From Trebonia sp963822615 (lineage in GTDB: Bacteria; Actinomycetota; Actinomycetes; Streptosporangiales; Streptosporangiaceae): 64,000 nt of DNA. The notes under the pieces were generated by a model. The model saw only the letters and a list, made by a program, of their open reading frames with translations, was not told the origin of the DNA and made no database searches. The stretch lies in contig CAWGIM010000001.1 of assembly GCA_963822615.1 (NCBI GenBank), positions 620,001 to 684,000 on the forward strand, in the 5' to 3' direction. A program made the position numbers and the translations under genes. Below, one piece after another: positions 52,860 through 62,454 of this stretch. Each line of letters begins with the position of its first letter. Positions within the stretch are counted from its first letter, which is position 1.

Positions 52860-52894
52860 GCGCTGGCGGGCCGGGTCGTCCGGCCCGCCAGCGC
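52860..52894 (+). terminator. Strong hairpin after the substrate-binding protein gene
   Basis: Perfect 15-base arms (52860-52874 and 52880-52894), GCGCTGGCGGGCCGG with its complement around GTCGT, lie 23 bases after the stop. Confidence 0.75.
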
Positions 52895-53247
52895 ACTCAT
52901 CGCCCTACGACCACGCGAGGCGTAACTCTTCGCTGGCGGCTCAGGACAAGGTAGAAAGCGCGCTGTTCGCGAGCGCGCGGCGGCGGGCGGTTTAATCCCC
53001 CGAGACCACCCGCTACATCGGCCGTTATGCCTTCCCTGGCGACGTCAGCGCCCCTGCCAAACGGCGATGACCAGCCCGCTGGCCGCGCGAGACTCACTCG
53101 CGGAGGAACTGCTGGCCCAAGGCACTCTGCCGGCCCGGGTCCTCGGGCGGGGCAGCCCGGATCGGCTGTGGTGCACGGTCTGCCGGGGGCTGCGGATGAT
53201 CGGCGTCGTCTGGCCGCGGTCTGTGATCGTTACTCAGGGGGCTGGTG
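52895..53247. other. Gene-free stretch before the FtsX gene
   Basis: About 350 bases between the terminator and the convergent end of the permease gene. A frame at 53067-53309 (MTSPLAARDSLAEELLAQG onward, with CTVC) has no clear ribosome site and overlaps the permease gene's end. I see no motif and treat it as probably non-coding. Confidence 0.4.
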
Positions 53248-55735
53248 TCACTCAAGTACCCGGCGGGCGATGGATGGTGGCTTGCGCCCGGCGAGGATCC
53301 AGCCGGTGAGGGCAGCGGCGACGGGAACGCCGAGGACAGTGATGGCGAGGTACAGGAGTGGCACGCGGCTCAGGGTACTGAGGTCGCTGAGGTGTCCGGC
53401 GGCCAGCGAGAGGTAGGCGCCGGCGGTCCCGAGCAGCGCCCCGAGCAGGGCCAGCCCGCCTGCGGTGGCGGCGGTGAGGGTGCGCCGGTTCGTGCTGGTG
53501 GCTCCGGCGGCGGTCAGAGTGCGCAGGTCACCGGCGGCCTCGGTGCGGATCAGCGCGACGGTCATCGCGAGGACGCCGAGGGCGAGCAGTGCCCCGGCGG
53601 CCGTCGCTGCGGCGCTGATCGTGGCGAGCGAGGCCTGGCTGTTCCTGGCCTCGGTGATCAGGCCCGCCGTCGCGGCCACCTCCCGCGCGGCGGCGAGCTG
53701 CGCGGCTGTGACGGGCGCACCGGACTGGATGAGCCAGCCTGACTGTATCTGGGTCCAGTGCCGCCGGTGCAGCCCGTTCACGGTGATCAGCGAGGTGGGC
53801 TGGGAGGAGTAGGCGGAGGCCTGGATCCGCTGCACGTGGGTGACGGCCGCAAAGGTGGAGGGTGTGGTGACTACGAGCGGCCCCGCGTGGACGGTGAGGA
53901 AGTCGGTGGCCGGGGTGATCGTGGCTGGGCTGATACCGAGGTAGCGCAATACCGCTGGGGTGGCAACGTATAGCGGGAGCACGCTGTAGGTTCCTCCCCG
54001 GCCGCTGGCGGCCGGGTTCTGCGAGGCGCCCAGGGTGGCTACCGGCTGTCCTGCCTGGCTGCCCTGCCCGCCGGGCTGCGCCTTGTCGGCCGGGTTGACG
54101 GGCATGTCAAGGGCGAATACCTGGGGGTGCGGCAGCGTTCTGGCGATCTGGTGCACGGCAACGGCCAGGACGCCAAGCTGGGCGGGCGTGCGGACCGGGA
54201 CGACCGGACCATCCGGGCCATTTCCGCCACCTGGCTGGCCGGACCACACCAGGATCTGGGTGTCCGGCAGGTTGCCCGCGGCGGCGGCGCTCTGGTCTGC
54301 GGCCGAGCTGATGATGATCGCCGCGGTGATCCCCAGGGCGAGGCTGATGGCAGCCAGGGCCGCCCCGGAGCGGGCCTGGTGACGGGCGAGGTCCCGCAAC
54401 GCCAGCCGCACCGCGACCGGCGCGAACCGGCCGGGCGCGGCGAGGCCCCAGATGGCCAGCGGGCTGATCAGCAGGATTCCCAGGGTCATCGCCAGCGCGC
54501 CGGCGATGATCAGCGGCGGCCGGGTCTGGTTGGCCAGGGCGAGGCAGGCGACGCCCGCCGCGATCATCAGGGCGGGCCAGCAGGGCCGGGCGGCGCGCGG
54601 CCCTGGGCCGCGGCGGCCGGGCCGACAGGGCAAGCGTGACCGGCAGCCGGGCGGCGGCCCGCGCAGGCCACCAGGCCGCGGCGGTCGCCGTCACGACGGC
54701 GAGCAGCATGGCCAGCGCGACCAGGTCCCACGGGATCGCGAGCCGGCTGATCCGGTGCCCCGCGAACGTGTCCAGGGCCGGAGCGGCGGCGATCCACGCC
54801 GCAAGGCCGACGCCGGTCCCGGCCGCGGCGGCGATGGCGCCCACGAGGGCGCCGCCCGCGACCATCACCATCCGAAGCTGCTTGCGAGTCGCCCCGATCG
54901 CGGCGAGCATGCCGAGCTGACGCTGGCGGCGCGCGGCGATCACTGCGAAGCCGGCGGCTGCTACCAGGGAGACCAGCAGCAGCAGGACCGTGACAGCTCC
55001 GAGCGCGCCACCCGCGACAGCTTGCTGGGTGCCGGCACCGCGCGCCTGCCATTCCAGCGGGCCGCGGAACCGGTCGCGGAAGGCTCGAAAACTGGCCGGG
55101 GTGGCGTTCAGCAGCACCGTCACTGACTGCGGCGGGCCTGCGCCCGAGGGCGTGACGAGGACGAACTGGTCATTCAGGTCGCTGGGATTCTCGACGATGC
55201 CGGTTACCGTCTGGTGATGGCCGCCGAGGGACAGCGGGGAGCCGATGCGCAGCTGGAGGGTCTGCGCTACCTGTACGGTGACGGCGGCCTCCCCGGTGCC
55301 TGCAGGGTAGCGGCCCTGGGTCAGAGCGATCATCGGGCCGGTGTAGGGGCCATCCGGATCTTCTGCCCGGAACTCGACGGTCTGGGCCGAGCCAGGGATC
55401 GGCACGAACCGGCGGTTGATCACCTGGATGGTCCCGAATGCCTTCCCGGCCGCCGAGACGTCCGCCGCCAGCGCCCGCGGACTGGTCTCACCGAACTGCA
55501 GCAGGTAGCTGGCGGAGCCGAACTGGGGGCCGGGCAGCGACGCCACGTTGTAGGCGGCGGACACGCTGAAGGCAGCCGCCGCGACCGTGAGGGTCAGCAG
55601 CGCGAGGACCAGGATCTGCTGCCGCCACTCGCGGCGGAACAGCCGCCACGCCCACCGGCCCACGGCCCGCCGGGCCGGGACGCCGCCGCTAGCGGGGCCG
55701 GGCAGGACCGGCCGGTCCCGCAGCGCGGCGGTCAT
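53248..55735 (-). pseudogene. FtsX/MacB-type ABC exporter permease split by a frameshift
   Basis: The first frame from ATG 55735 has an N-terminal helix (QQILVLALLTLTVAAAAFSV), an outer domain with LTQGRYPAGTGEAAVTVQVAQTL, and an FtsX core (VIAARRQRQLGMLAAIGATRKQLRMVMVAGGALVG). It breaks near 54600. The second frame continues with ALMIAAGVACLALAN, a second outer domain and a second FtsX core (LIRTEAAGDLRTLTAAGATSTNRRTL). Together they make the usual protein of about 830 residues with duplicated FtsX units. One base would restore it. The start overlaps the ATPase stop by ATGA. Confidence 0.82.
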
Positions 55736-56457
55736 CGCCGCGGGCCCTGGGTGAGCAGCGATTCCGGCTCTAGCGGCGGCCGGGTTTGATCGATAATGCG
55801 CCCGTCGCGCAGGAACACCACCCGGTCAGCGCACGCCGCGAACTGTGCGTCATGGGTCACGACCACCCCGGCCACCCCGCGTCGGCAGGCGGCGAGCAGC
55901 AGCCGCATGACCGCCTCGCCGTTCGCCGAGTCAAGGGCGCCGGTCGGCTCGTCGGCAAGCAGGATCTGGCGGTCACCTACTACCGCGCGCGCGATCGCCA
56001 CGCGCTGCCGTTCCCCGCCGGACAGCTCATCAGGGAAACGGTCAGCCCGCCCGGCGACACCCAGCTCCTGCAGGGCCTTTATCCCCGCCGGGCGCGCGGC
56101 CTTGATCCCGACGCCGTCCAGTTCCAGCGGCAGCGTGACATTCTCGACTGCGGTCAGCCCGGCGAGCAGGTTGAAATCCTGAAAGACATAGCCGATCAGG
56201 CGCCGACGCATTTTCGCCTGGTCGTTAGCCGACAAACCCGACAGATCGTTCCCGGCTACCAGCACCTGGCCGCCGGTCGGCTCCTCCAGGCTGCCCGCGA
56301 TGGTCAGCAGCGTGCTCTTGCCGGAGCCGCTCGGCCCCATGACCGCCACCAGCTCACCGCCATCGACCGACAGGCTGACCCCCCGCAGCGCATCTACCTC
56401 GCCAGCCCCGGTCCCGTAGACCTTCGACACCTCCCGCAGCTCCAGTACCGCTGTCAT
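55732..56457 (-). CDS. LolD/MacB-type ABC ATPase
   Basis: The 241-residue protein has Walker A GPSGSGKSTLLTI, Q-loop YVFQDFNLLAGLTAVENV, signature LSGGERQRVAIARAV, Walker B ILLADEPTGALDS and switch His in VVTHDAQFA. The FQxFNL-x-LTAxENV block is typical of FtsE/LolD/MacB ATPases that drive FtsX-type permeases. It sits between padR and the permease with four-base ATGA overlaps on both sides, so the three genes are translated together. Confidence 0.93.
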   Translation of the reverse strand: MTAVLELREVSKVYGTGAGEVDALRGVSLSVDGGELVAVMGPSGSGKSTLLTIAGSLEEPTGGQVLVAGNDLSGLSANDQAKMRRRLIGYVFQDFNLLAGLTAVENVTLPLELDGVGIKAARPAGIKALQELGVAGRADRFPDELSGGERQRVAIARAVVGDRQILLADEPTGALDSANGEAVMRLLLAACRRGVAGVVVTHDAQFAACADRVVFLRDGRIIDQTRPPLEPESLLTQGPRR

Positions 56458-57050
56458 CGCGGCGCCTTCCTTCCTGTCTGCCGCGCCGGTGGTCCCGGCA
56501 CTCCAGCCGCCGTAGGCCGGTCGGCCGGATCGGGTGCTGGATGCAGCCTGAGCCGGGCGTCGGCCGCATCCAGCCAGCGGACGAGCCCATCCAGGCGGAA
56601 GATCTCGGCGTCGGCAACGAGCGCCAGCCCGATATCGTCCTCTGCGGCCTCAGCCTTCAGGCGCCAGTACCGCTGCATCAGCTCGATCATGTGCCGTCGG
56701 TGGACCTGCACGATGTCGTGCACATCAGCCCCAGGCACCCGCAGGCTGATCAAGATCTTGATGACCAGCTCATCTCGCGGCGGAGGGATGTCGCCGGCCG
56801 GAGTGCGAAGCCAGCCGTCCAGCTCGGCACCCCCGGCCGCGGTGATCGTAAATCTCTTCTGCGGTCCCGCCTCGCGCTCGTCGCCGGACTCCACCAGCCC
56901 GTCGCGCTCAAGACGCTGCAAGGTGATGTACACCTGCCCCACATTCAGCGGCCACACCTCGCCCGTCCGCTCCTCGAACTCCTGCTGCAGCCGCAGGCCG
57001 TACTTCGGACCCTCGCTGAGCAGGGCCAGCAGGGCATGCCGGACGCTCAC
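56454..57050 (-). CDS. PadR-family repressor of the ABC operon
   Basis: The 198-residue protein begins MSVRHALLALLSEGPKYGLRLQQEFEERTG and continues NVGQVYITLQRLERDGLVES, the PadR winged helix. A longer C-terminal region with AADARLRLHPAPD supports dimerisation, as in PadR-s2/AphA types. PadR proteins usually repress an adjacent exporter and let go on binding the drug. It is the first gene of padR-ATPase-permease, and an inverted repeat lies 22 bases upstream. Confidence 0.9.
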   Translation of the reverse strand: MSVRHALLALLSEGPKYGLRLQQEFEERTGEVWPLNVGQVYITLQRLERDGLVESGDEREAGPQKRFTITAAGGAELDGWLRTPAGDIPPPRDELVIKILISLRVPGADVHDIVQVHRRHMIELMQRYWRLKAEAAEDDIGLALVADAEIFRLDGLVRWLDAADARLRLHPAPDPADRPTAAGVPGPPARQTGRKAPR

Positions 57051-57071
57051 CGGCCCAACCAGACGCTTACC

Positions 57072-57094
57072 ATAACGGTTAGCATACTCGTTAT
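57072..57094. promoter_or_regulatory. Likely PadR operator
   Basis: ATAACG (57072-57077) and CGTTAT (57089-57094) form a dyad with an 11-base centre, overlapping TATAAC on the minus strand as a possible -10 for padR. It is AT-rich against GC-rich flanks. Confidence 0.5.
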
Positions 57095-57364
57095 AGTGAG
57101 AACCGCAATCGCCGGGTCCGGCCGAACATCACGCAAGACCCTGCCAGCCAGCAAGGCCGGACCGGGACCTGGTCACGAGAAGGACCATCCACGTGTCCGC
57201 GAGACGTCTGCTCGGTCGCGCTGGCGCCGAGTTCCGGCGCGGGTTCGGCACTTGGCAGGTGCCGCACCCGGTGTCAGGGGTCGCGGAGGACTGACCATAA
57301 CGGGGTCGGCCACGGTCCGGCCAGACCGGGATATAACCGGCACCCGGCCGTTGTTGCCGCAGGC

Positions 57365-58817
57365 GTGATCACCGCCCGGCACCGCGATGTCGCCCTGCTC
57401 GTCGCGGGCTGCTACTTCATGGAGATGCTGGACGGAACGATCGTCGTTACCGCGTCACCGCAGATCGGGCGGTCGCTGCACGCGCCCGCCACCGCGGTCG
57501 GCCTGGTGGTCACCGCGTACCTGCTGACCCTGGCGGTGCTGATACCGCTGTCGGGCTGGCTGACCCGCCGGTACGGCAACCGGCTGGTCTTCCTGACCGC
57601 GATCGCGCTGTTCACCCTGGCCTCGGTGGGCTGCGCGGCCAGCGTGAACCTGGGCATGCTGGTCGCGATGCGGGTGCTGCAGGGGGCGGGCGGGGCGATG
57701 ATGGTGCCGGTCGGCCGGACCATGGTGCTGTCGCCCGCCGCCAAGGCGGACATCCTGCGGCTGACCTCCTACGTCGTCTGGCCGGGGCTGCTCGCCCCGG
57801 TGGTCGCGCCGCTGGCCGGCGGGCTGATCACCACCTACGCGAGCTGGCACTGGATGTTCCTCATCAACGTGCCGCTGGGAGCGGTGGCGTTCGCCGCGGC
57901 CTGGCGCCTGGTCACCGCGGCGCCGGTGGTCGCGGCCGCCCCCGCGGCCGACGGCAGTCCGCCCGGTGCCCCGCCGCCCGGACACACGCCGCCCGGCGCC
58001 CCGCCGCCGCTCGACTGGGCCGGGGTGGTGCTCACCTGTGCGGGGCTGGGCGGGCTGACCTACGCGGCGCACCTGGTCACGCTGCCGGCCGTGCCCGTCG
58101 CGCAGACGGCGGCGTTCGGCGCGGCCTCCCTGGCGCTGCTCGCGGGCGCGGTCGCGCACCTGCGGCGCGCCCCCTACCCGCTGCTCAACCTGCGGACGCT
58201 GGCCGTGCGCACCTTCCGGATGTCGCAGCTCGGCGGCACCATGTACTACTTCGTGGTCGGCGCCCTGCCGTTCCTGCTGCCGCTGATGTTCCAGGTGCAG
58301 TTCGGCTGGTCGCCGGTGAAGTCAGGGGCGGTCACCGCGTTCGTGTTCGCTGGGCAACGTGGGCATCAAGCCGGCCACCACGCCGCTGATCAACCGCTTC
58401 GGGTTCCGGCCGCTGCTGATCGCCTCCACCCTGGGCACCACCGTCATCGTCGCCGCGCTCGGCTTCACCACCGCCGCCACCCCGGTCGCGGTCATCGCCG
58501 CACTCGCGCTGGCCAGCGGGATCACCCGGTCGACCGGGTTCACCGTGTACACCACGGTCGGGCTGGCGGACATGGTGCCGGAGCTGATGCGCGACGCCAA
58601 CACCCTCGCGGCCACCTCGCTGCAGCTCGGGGCGGGCCTGGCGGTCGCCGGCGGAGCAGTGGCGCTGCGGATCGGCGACGTGGCGGCCGGCGGCGGCCAG
58701 GCCGCTTACCCGGTCGCCTTCTGCCTGCTGGCGGTGGTCGCGGCGGGCTGCGCGGCCGAGGCACTGCGGATGGACCCCCGCGCGGGCAACGCCGCCCGCC
58801 GGCCGCGCCCCGCCTGA
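57365..58817 (+). pseudogene. DHA2-type MFS exporter with a one-base frameshift
   Basis: From GTG 57365 the protein begins VALLVAGCYFMEMLDGTIVVTASPQIG, the DHA2 (14-helix) opening, followed by RRYGNRLVFL and motif C-like LAPVVAPLAGGLI. After SGAVTAFVFA (near 58347) the frame shifts, and NVGIKPATTPLINRFGFRPLLI continues in the next frame to a stop at 58817. CTGGGCAAC in place of CTGGCAAC explains it. Restored length is about 484 residues. A Pro/Gly-rich loop (about residues 195-220) links the two halves. Family members export drugs, and the neighbouring padR-ABC operon has a similar theme. Confidence 0.82.
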
Positions 58818-58825
58818 GCCGCGCC

Positions 58826-58912
58826 CGGCCCCGCCCGCGTCACACCGGCCCCGCCCGCGTCACCCCACCGGCCCAGCCCGCGTCACACCGCCCCCGCCCG
58901 CGTCCCCGCTTC
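58826..58912 (+). repeat. Four imperfect tandem 20-base GC-rich repeats
   Basis: Units of the form CCGGCCCCGCCCGCGTCACA occur four times in a row with a few changes, beginning eight bases after the MFS stop. The core CCGCCCGCGTCAC is best kept. They are probably non-coding. Confidence 0.65.
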
Positions 58913-59008
58913 GCGTGCGGTCACGCCGGCCGCGCCCGTTCCGCCGGCCCCGTAGGCGCGCTGCTCAGCACCCCTGTCCCGGCTGCCACGAGACTTTCTG
59001 GCTCATCG

Positions 59009-59025
59009 GGACTAGTAGCTAGTCC
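59009..59025 (+). promoter_or_regulatory. Hairpin in the GH25 leader
   Basis: GGACTAG (59009-59015) and CTAGTCC (59019-59025) pair perfectly around TAG. Cell-wall hydrolase genes in actinobacteria often have c-di-AMP riboswitches, but I could not fit that consensus here. Confidence 0.3.
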
Positions 59026-59088
59026 TCCCGGGCTAAACGGCCCCGAAACCCGCCTGCGGCGGTTTAACCCGCCCCTAGCCTTCCGTGC

Positions 59089-60551
59089 GTGCTCATCAAG
59101 TCGAAGCGGGCGCTTGCGGCGTCCGCGCTGGCCCTCGCGGCCGCAGGCGGCGCGTCGGTTGCCCTGGTCCGCGTCACCGCCGCTCCCGGGACCACCGTGG
59201 TCACGCCCGCCGCGCTGCCGTCGGCGGCCGGCCTGCCCGCGACCGCGACCGTGCCCCGCGGCCCGGGCGGCCCGGACGGGAGCGGGTCGGCTAGCGCCGC
59301 CGGCGGCGGGGCAGGCGGGCAGCCCGGCGCCGGGACGCTGCCCGCGGGAAGCGGGACCGCGGCGCCGTCCCGTGCGGGCTCCCCCGGGTCGGCAACCTCC
59401 GGCGCGGTGCCCGCCAACGGCGCCGTGCCTGCCGACGCAGCGCCGTGCCCGCCAGCAGCGCCGTGCCCGGCGACGGCGCGGTGCCCGGCGCCAGCCCCGC
59501 CCTCGCGTCACTGGCGGCCGCGCGGGCGGCGACCACCGCCCTGCCGCACTCGCCGCAGCTGCTGGCGGCGCTGGCGGGGCAGCCGACGGCCGCTCCCGCC
59601 GCCGCGGCGGCGGGCCGCATCCTGGGCGGCCTCGACGTGGCCGCGTTCCAGCACCCGGCCAGCGCCGCCTACCCCAAGGGCCGGAGCATCGCCTGGGCCT
59701 CGGTCGGCGCCGCCAAGTACAAGTTCGCGGCGGTCAAGGCGACCGAGGGCAACTACTACGTCAACCCGTGGGCGGCCACCGACCTGGCCGGCGCCAAGGC
59801 GGCCGGGCTCGACGTCACCCCGTACCACTTCGCCATCCCCAACGCGAGCGACGGCGCGACCCAGGCGAGGTTCGCGGTGCAGCACTCCGGGTACCGAGAC
59901 GGCCCGCGGATGCTGCCGCTGATGCTCGACATCGAGTACGACCCTTACGTCAACACCGATCGGACGAACGAGTGCTACGGCCTGCCAGCCGCGAAGATGA
60001 CCGCTTGGCTGTCCGCCTTCGTGACCACCGCGAAGTCACTGACCGGCCAGTACCCGCTCATCTACACCACCGCCGACTGGTGGAGCACCTGCACCGGCCG
60101 GTCCACGGCGTTCGCGGCCGACCCGATGTGGGTGGCGGCCTACGGGCCGGCCAGCCCGCCGCTGCCCGCGGGCTGGAGGTCGTGGACGTTCTGGCAGTAC
60201 AGCAGCCTGGGCACGGTGCCCGGGGTGTACGCCCCCGGTGAGACCGATCTCGACCACTTCAGCCCGGGCGCGGTCGGCCTGATCAACCCGGGCACCCAGT
60301 CCTGGCGGGCCGGCCAGCAGGCCTCCCTGCAGCTCAGCTCGCTTGGCGCGCTGGCGGGCGAGTCGCTCGCCTACACCGCGTCCGGCCTGCCGCCCGGCCT
60401 GTCCGTCCGCGCGGGCGGACTGGTGACCGGCAAGGTGCCGGCCTCCGCGGCGGCCAAGGGCGCCGTCACCTACCGGGTGACGGTCACCGCCAGGAACACC
60501 GCGGGCGCGTCCGGGTCGGTCACGTTCAGCTGGAAGGTCGCCCCCGCCTGA
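59089..60551 (+). pseudogene. Secreted GH25 muramidase with C-terminal Ig-like domain, frameshifted in the linker
   Basis: GTG 59089 opens a signal peptide (LIKSKRALAASALALAAAGGASVALV) and an Ala/Pro/Gly linker with GAVPA repeats. Near 59437 the frame shifts by one. The next frame resumes the same repeats (AVPASSAVPGDGAVPG) and the GH25 barrel: GLDVAAFQHP, FAAVKATEGNYYVNPW, the catalytic acids in LMLDIEYDP, and WTFWQYSSLG. The last 85 residues (LAYTASGLPPGLSVRAGGLVTG) form a putative-Ig (He_PIG) fold. It cleaves peptidoglycan outside the cell. An indel in the repeated linker could be slippage or assembly error. Confidence 0.83.
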
Positions 60552-60570
60552 GCCGGCCCCGGCGGCGCGG

Positions 60571-62376
60571 TCACCCGCCCGGCCCGCGCCCGGCCAGCTC
60601 CGCGGTCGCCGCCGCCAGCATCCGCGCCCGCAGCCGGGCGTTGGCGGCCTGGCCGGTGCGCGCCTCGACGATGCGCAGCCCGCTGCCCGGCCCGGTGGCG
60701 GCCACCGCCTTGGCGATGTCGCCCGGCTGCTGCGCCAGCGTCCAGGGGATGCCGAACGCGGCCGCCAGTTGCTCAAGCGACGCACCGTGCGGGGTCGCGA
60801 ACACCCGCTCGAACGGGCCGGGCAGCCGGGCCGGCTCGAGCCCGGCGAAGATCCCCCCGCCGTCGTTGTTGACCACCACCAGGCACAGGTCGGGCCGCGG
60901 CTCGGCCGGCCCGATCGCCAGGCCGGGGGCGTCGTGCAGCAGCGACAGGTCACCGATGAGCGCGAACGCGACCGCACCGGGCCGGCCGCGGGCGTGCGCC
61001 AGCGCCGCCCCGGCCGCAGTCGAGGCGGTCCCGTCGATCCCGCTGGCGCCCCGGCTGGCGATCACCCGGGTGTCCGCCCGCGCGGGCAGCAGCAGGTCGA
61101 TGTCCCGCACCGAAAGCGAGTTACCGCACCACAGCAGCGCGTTCTCCGGCAGCGCGGTGACCAGTTCGCGGGCGATCTCCGGTTCGGTCAGCACCGCCGG
61201 TTCGGCTAGCACCGCCGGTTCGCGCCCGCGGTCGAGCGCGTCCCCGGCCGCCCGCTCGGCCGCCGCGGCCGCCTCCCGCCACTGGGCCAGCCAGCGGCCG
61301 GGCGGCCGCGCGGGCACCCCGGTGAGGCTGACCGCGGCCGCCACGTCGGTGGCCGCCCGCTGCGGGTCCGCCCACAGTCCAGGCCCCGACGCCAGCACCA
61401 CGTGCCGGACACCGCCCGAGCCGGCCGCCCGGGCCAGGCCGAGCAGCGCCGACTGGGGCCGGGTCAGCCCCGGCCGGCCGGCCGAGATCACCACGTCCGG
61501 CCGGGCCGACGCCATGAACTCGGGCGAGGCGAGCAGGTACTGGTACCCGGTCAGCGCGTTGGGGCCGCGCCGGGCGCCCGACGACGGCTCGGCCAGCACC
61601 GGCCAGCCCGCCTGCTCGGCCAGCCTGAGCAGCGGGCCGGTGTCGTAGTCGCCGTCGCCGCAGACCAGCACGCCGCGCTCGGTCCACGGCAGCGGCAGCG
61701 GCGGTGTCAGCGGCGGTGTCAGCGGCTCCGGGGTCCCGGCGCCCCCGATCCTGGTCCACGGCGCCCCGTCCGGCCGCCCGGTCAGCGGCTCCGGCCAGTC
61801 CCCGTCGCCCGCAGCGGGGCCGGCGTCCGGCACCAGCGGGTCGCGCAGGGGAAGGTTCAGGTGGACCGGCCCCGGCAGCGTGCCGAGCGCGCCGGCCGCG
61901 TGCGCCCAGGCCCGGCAGGCGAGCGAGCGCCAGTAGCCGGCCATGCCCGGGCGCCGCTCGGGCACGCCCGCCTCCGCGTACCAGCGGACCGCCGACCCGT
62001 ACAGCTTGACCTGGTCGATGGTCTGGTTGGCGCCGGTGCCGCGCAGCTCGGGCGGCCGGTCGGCGGTCAGCACCAGCAGCGGCACGGCCGACTCGCTCGC
62101 CTCGATCACCGCCGGGTAAAAGTTGGCCGCCGCCGTTCCCGACGTGCACAGCACCGCGACCGGCCGTCGCGAAACCTTGGCCAGCCCGAGCGCGGTGAAC
62201 GCGGCCGACCGCTCGTCGATCCTGACGTGCAGCCGCACCCGCCCGGCCCGCTCAAGCTCCCAGAACGCCACCGCCAGCGGGGTCGACCGGGAGCCGGGCG
62301 CCACCACCACCTCGCGCAGCCCGCAGCGGGCGAGCTCGTCCGCCAGCACCGTGCCGAACGCGGTCGACGGGTTCAC
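60571..62376 (-). CDS. menD: 2-succinyl-5-enolpyruvyl-6-hydroxy-3-cyclohexene-1-carboxylate synthase
   Basis: The 601-residue ThDP enzyme begins STAFGTVLADELARCGLREVVVAPGSRSTPLAVAF. The activating Glu region is RIDERSAAFTALGLAK, and the ThDP motif starts IGDLSLLHDAPGL and ends VVNNDGGGIF. This is the full MenD layout. It adds the succinyl-semialdehyde unit to isochorismate in menaquinone synthesis. Two low-complexity inserts, PLTPPLTPPLPLP and LAEPAVLTEPE, come from short DNA repeats. It lies upstream of nothing on its strand but follows menC in transcription order, separated by 78 bases containing copy 7 of the 17-base word. Confidence 0.95.
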   Translation of the reverse strand: MNPSTAFGTVLADELARCGLREVVVAPGSRSTPLAVAFWELERAGRVRLHVRIDERSAAFTALGLAKVSRRPVAVLCTSGTAAANFYPAVIEASESAVPLLVLTADRPPELRGTGANQTIDQVKLYGSAVRWYAEAGVPERRPGMAGYWRSLACRAWAHAAGALGTLPGPVHLNLPLRDPLVPDAGPAAGDGDWPEPLTGRPDGAPWTRIGGAGTPEPLTPPLTPPLPLPWTERGVLVCGDGDYDTGPLLRLAEQAGWPVLAEPSSGARRGPNALTGYQYLLASPEFMASARPDVVISAGRPGLTRPQSALLGLARAAGSGGVRHVVLASGPGLWADPQRAATDVAAAVSLTGVPARPPGRWLAQWREAAAAAERAAGDALDRGREPAVLAEPAVLTEPEIARELVTALPENALLWCGNSLSVRDIDLLLPARADTRVIASRGASGIDGTASTAAGAALAHARGRPGAVAFALIGDLSLLHDAPGLAIGPAEPRPDLCLVVVNNDGGGIFAGLEPARLPGPFERVFATPHGASLEQLAAAFGIPWTLAQQPGDIAKAVAATGPGSGLRIVEARTGQAANARLRARMLAAATAELAGRGPGG

Positions 62377-62412
62377 CCCGCACCCCCCGGCCGCCAGCCC
62401 CCGGCCCGGCGG

Positions 62413-62429
62413 CGCTTCTTGCTGTTATC
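62413..62429 (+). repeat. 17-base word copy 7, between menC and menD
   Basis: Exact CGCTTCTTGCTGTTATC, antisense to the men genes and 11 kb from the next copy. No strong hairpin adjoins this copy. It sits in the only gap between menC and menD. Confidence 0.85.
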
Positions 62430-62454
62430 CCGGCGAGGGGTGCCAGCGGGGCGG

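Noticed and set aside
53067..53309. An 80-residue protein before the FtsX gene
   Set aside because: There is no ribosome site or family motif, and it overlaps the 3' end of the permease gene on the other strand.
58818..59088. c-di-AMP (ydaO) riboswitch before the GH25 gene
   Set aside because: Gene context fits, but apart from one seven-base hairpin I cannot place the conserved core and the region is mostly tandem repeats.
57365..60241. A 958-residue fusion of the MFS exporter with downstream sequence
   Set aside because: After about 58347 the frame is Arg/Pro-rich noise lying over the true continuation of the MFS gene and over GH25. It results from a one-base shift.
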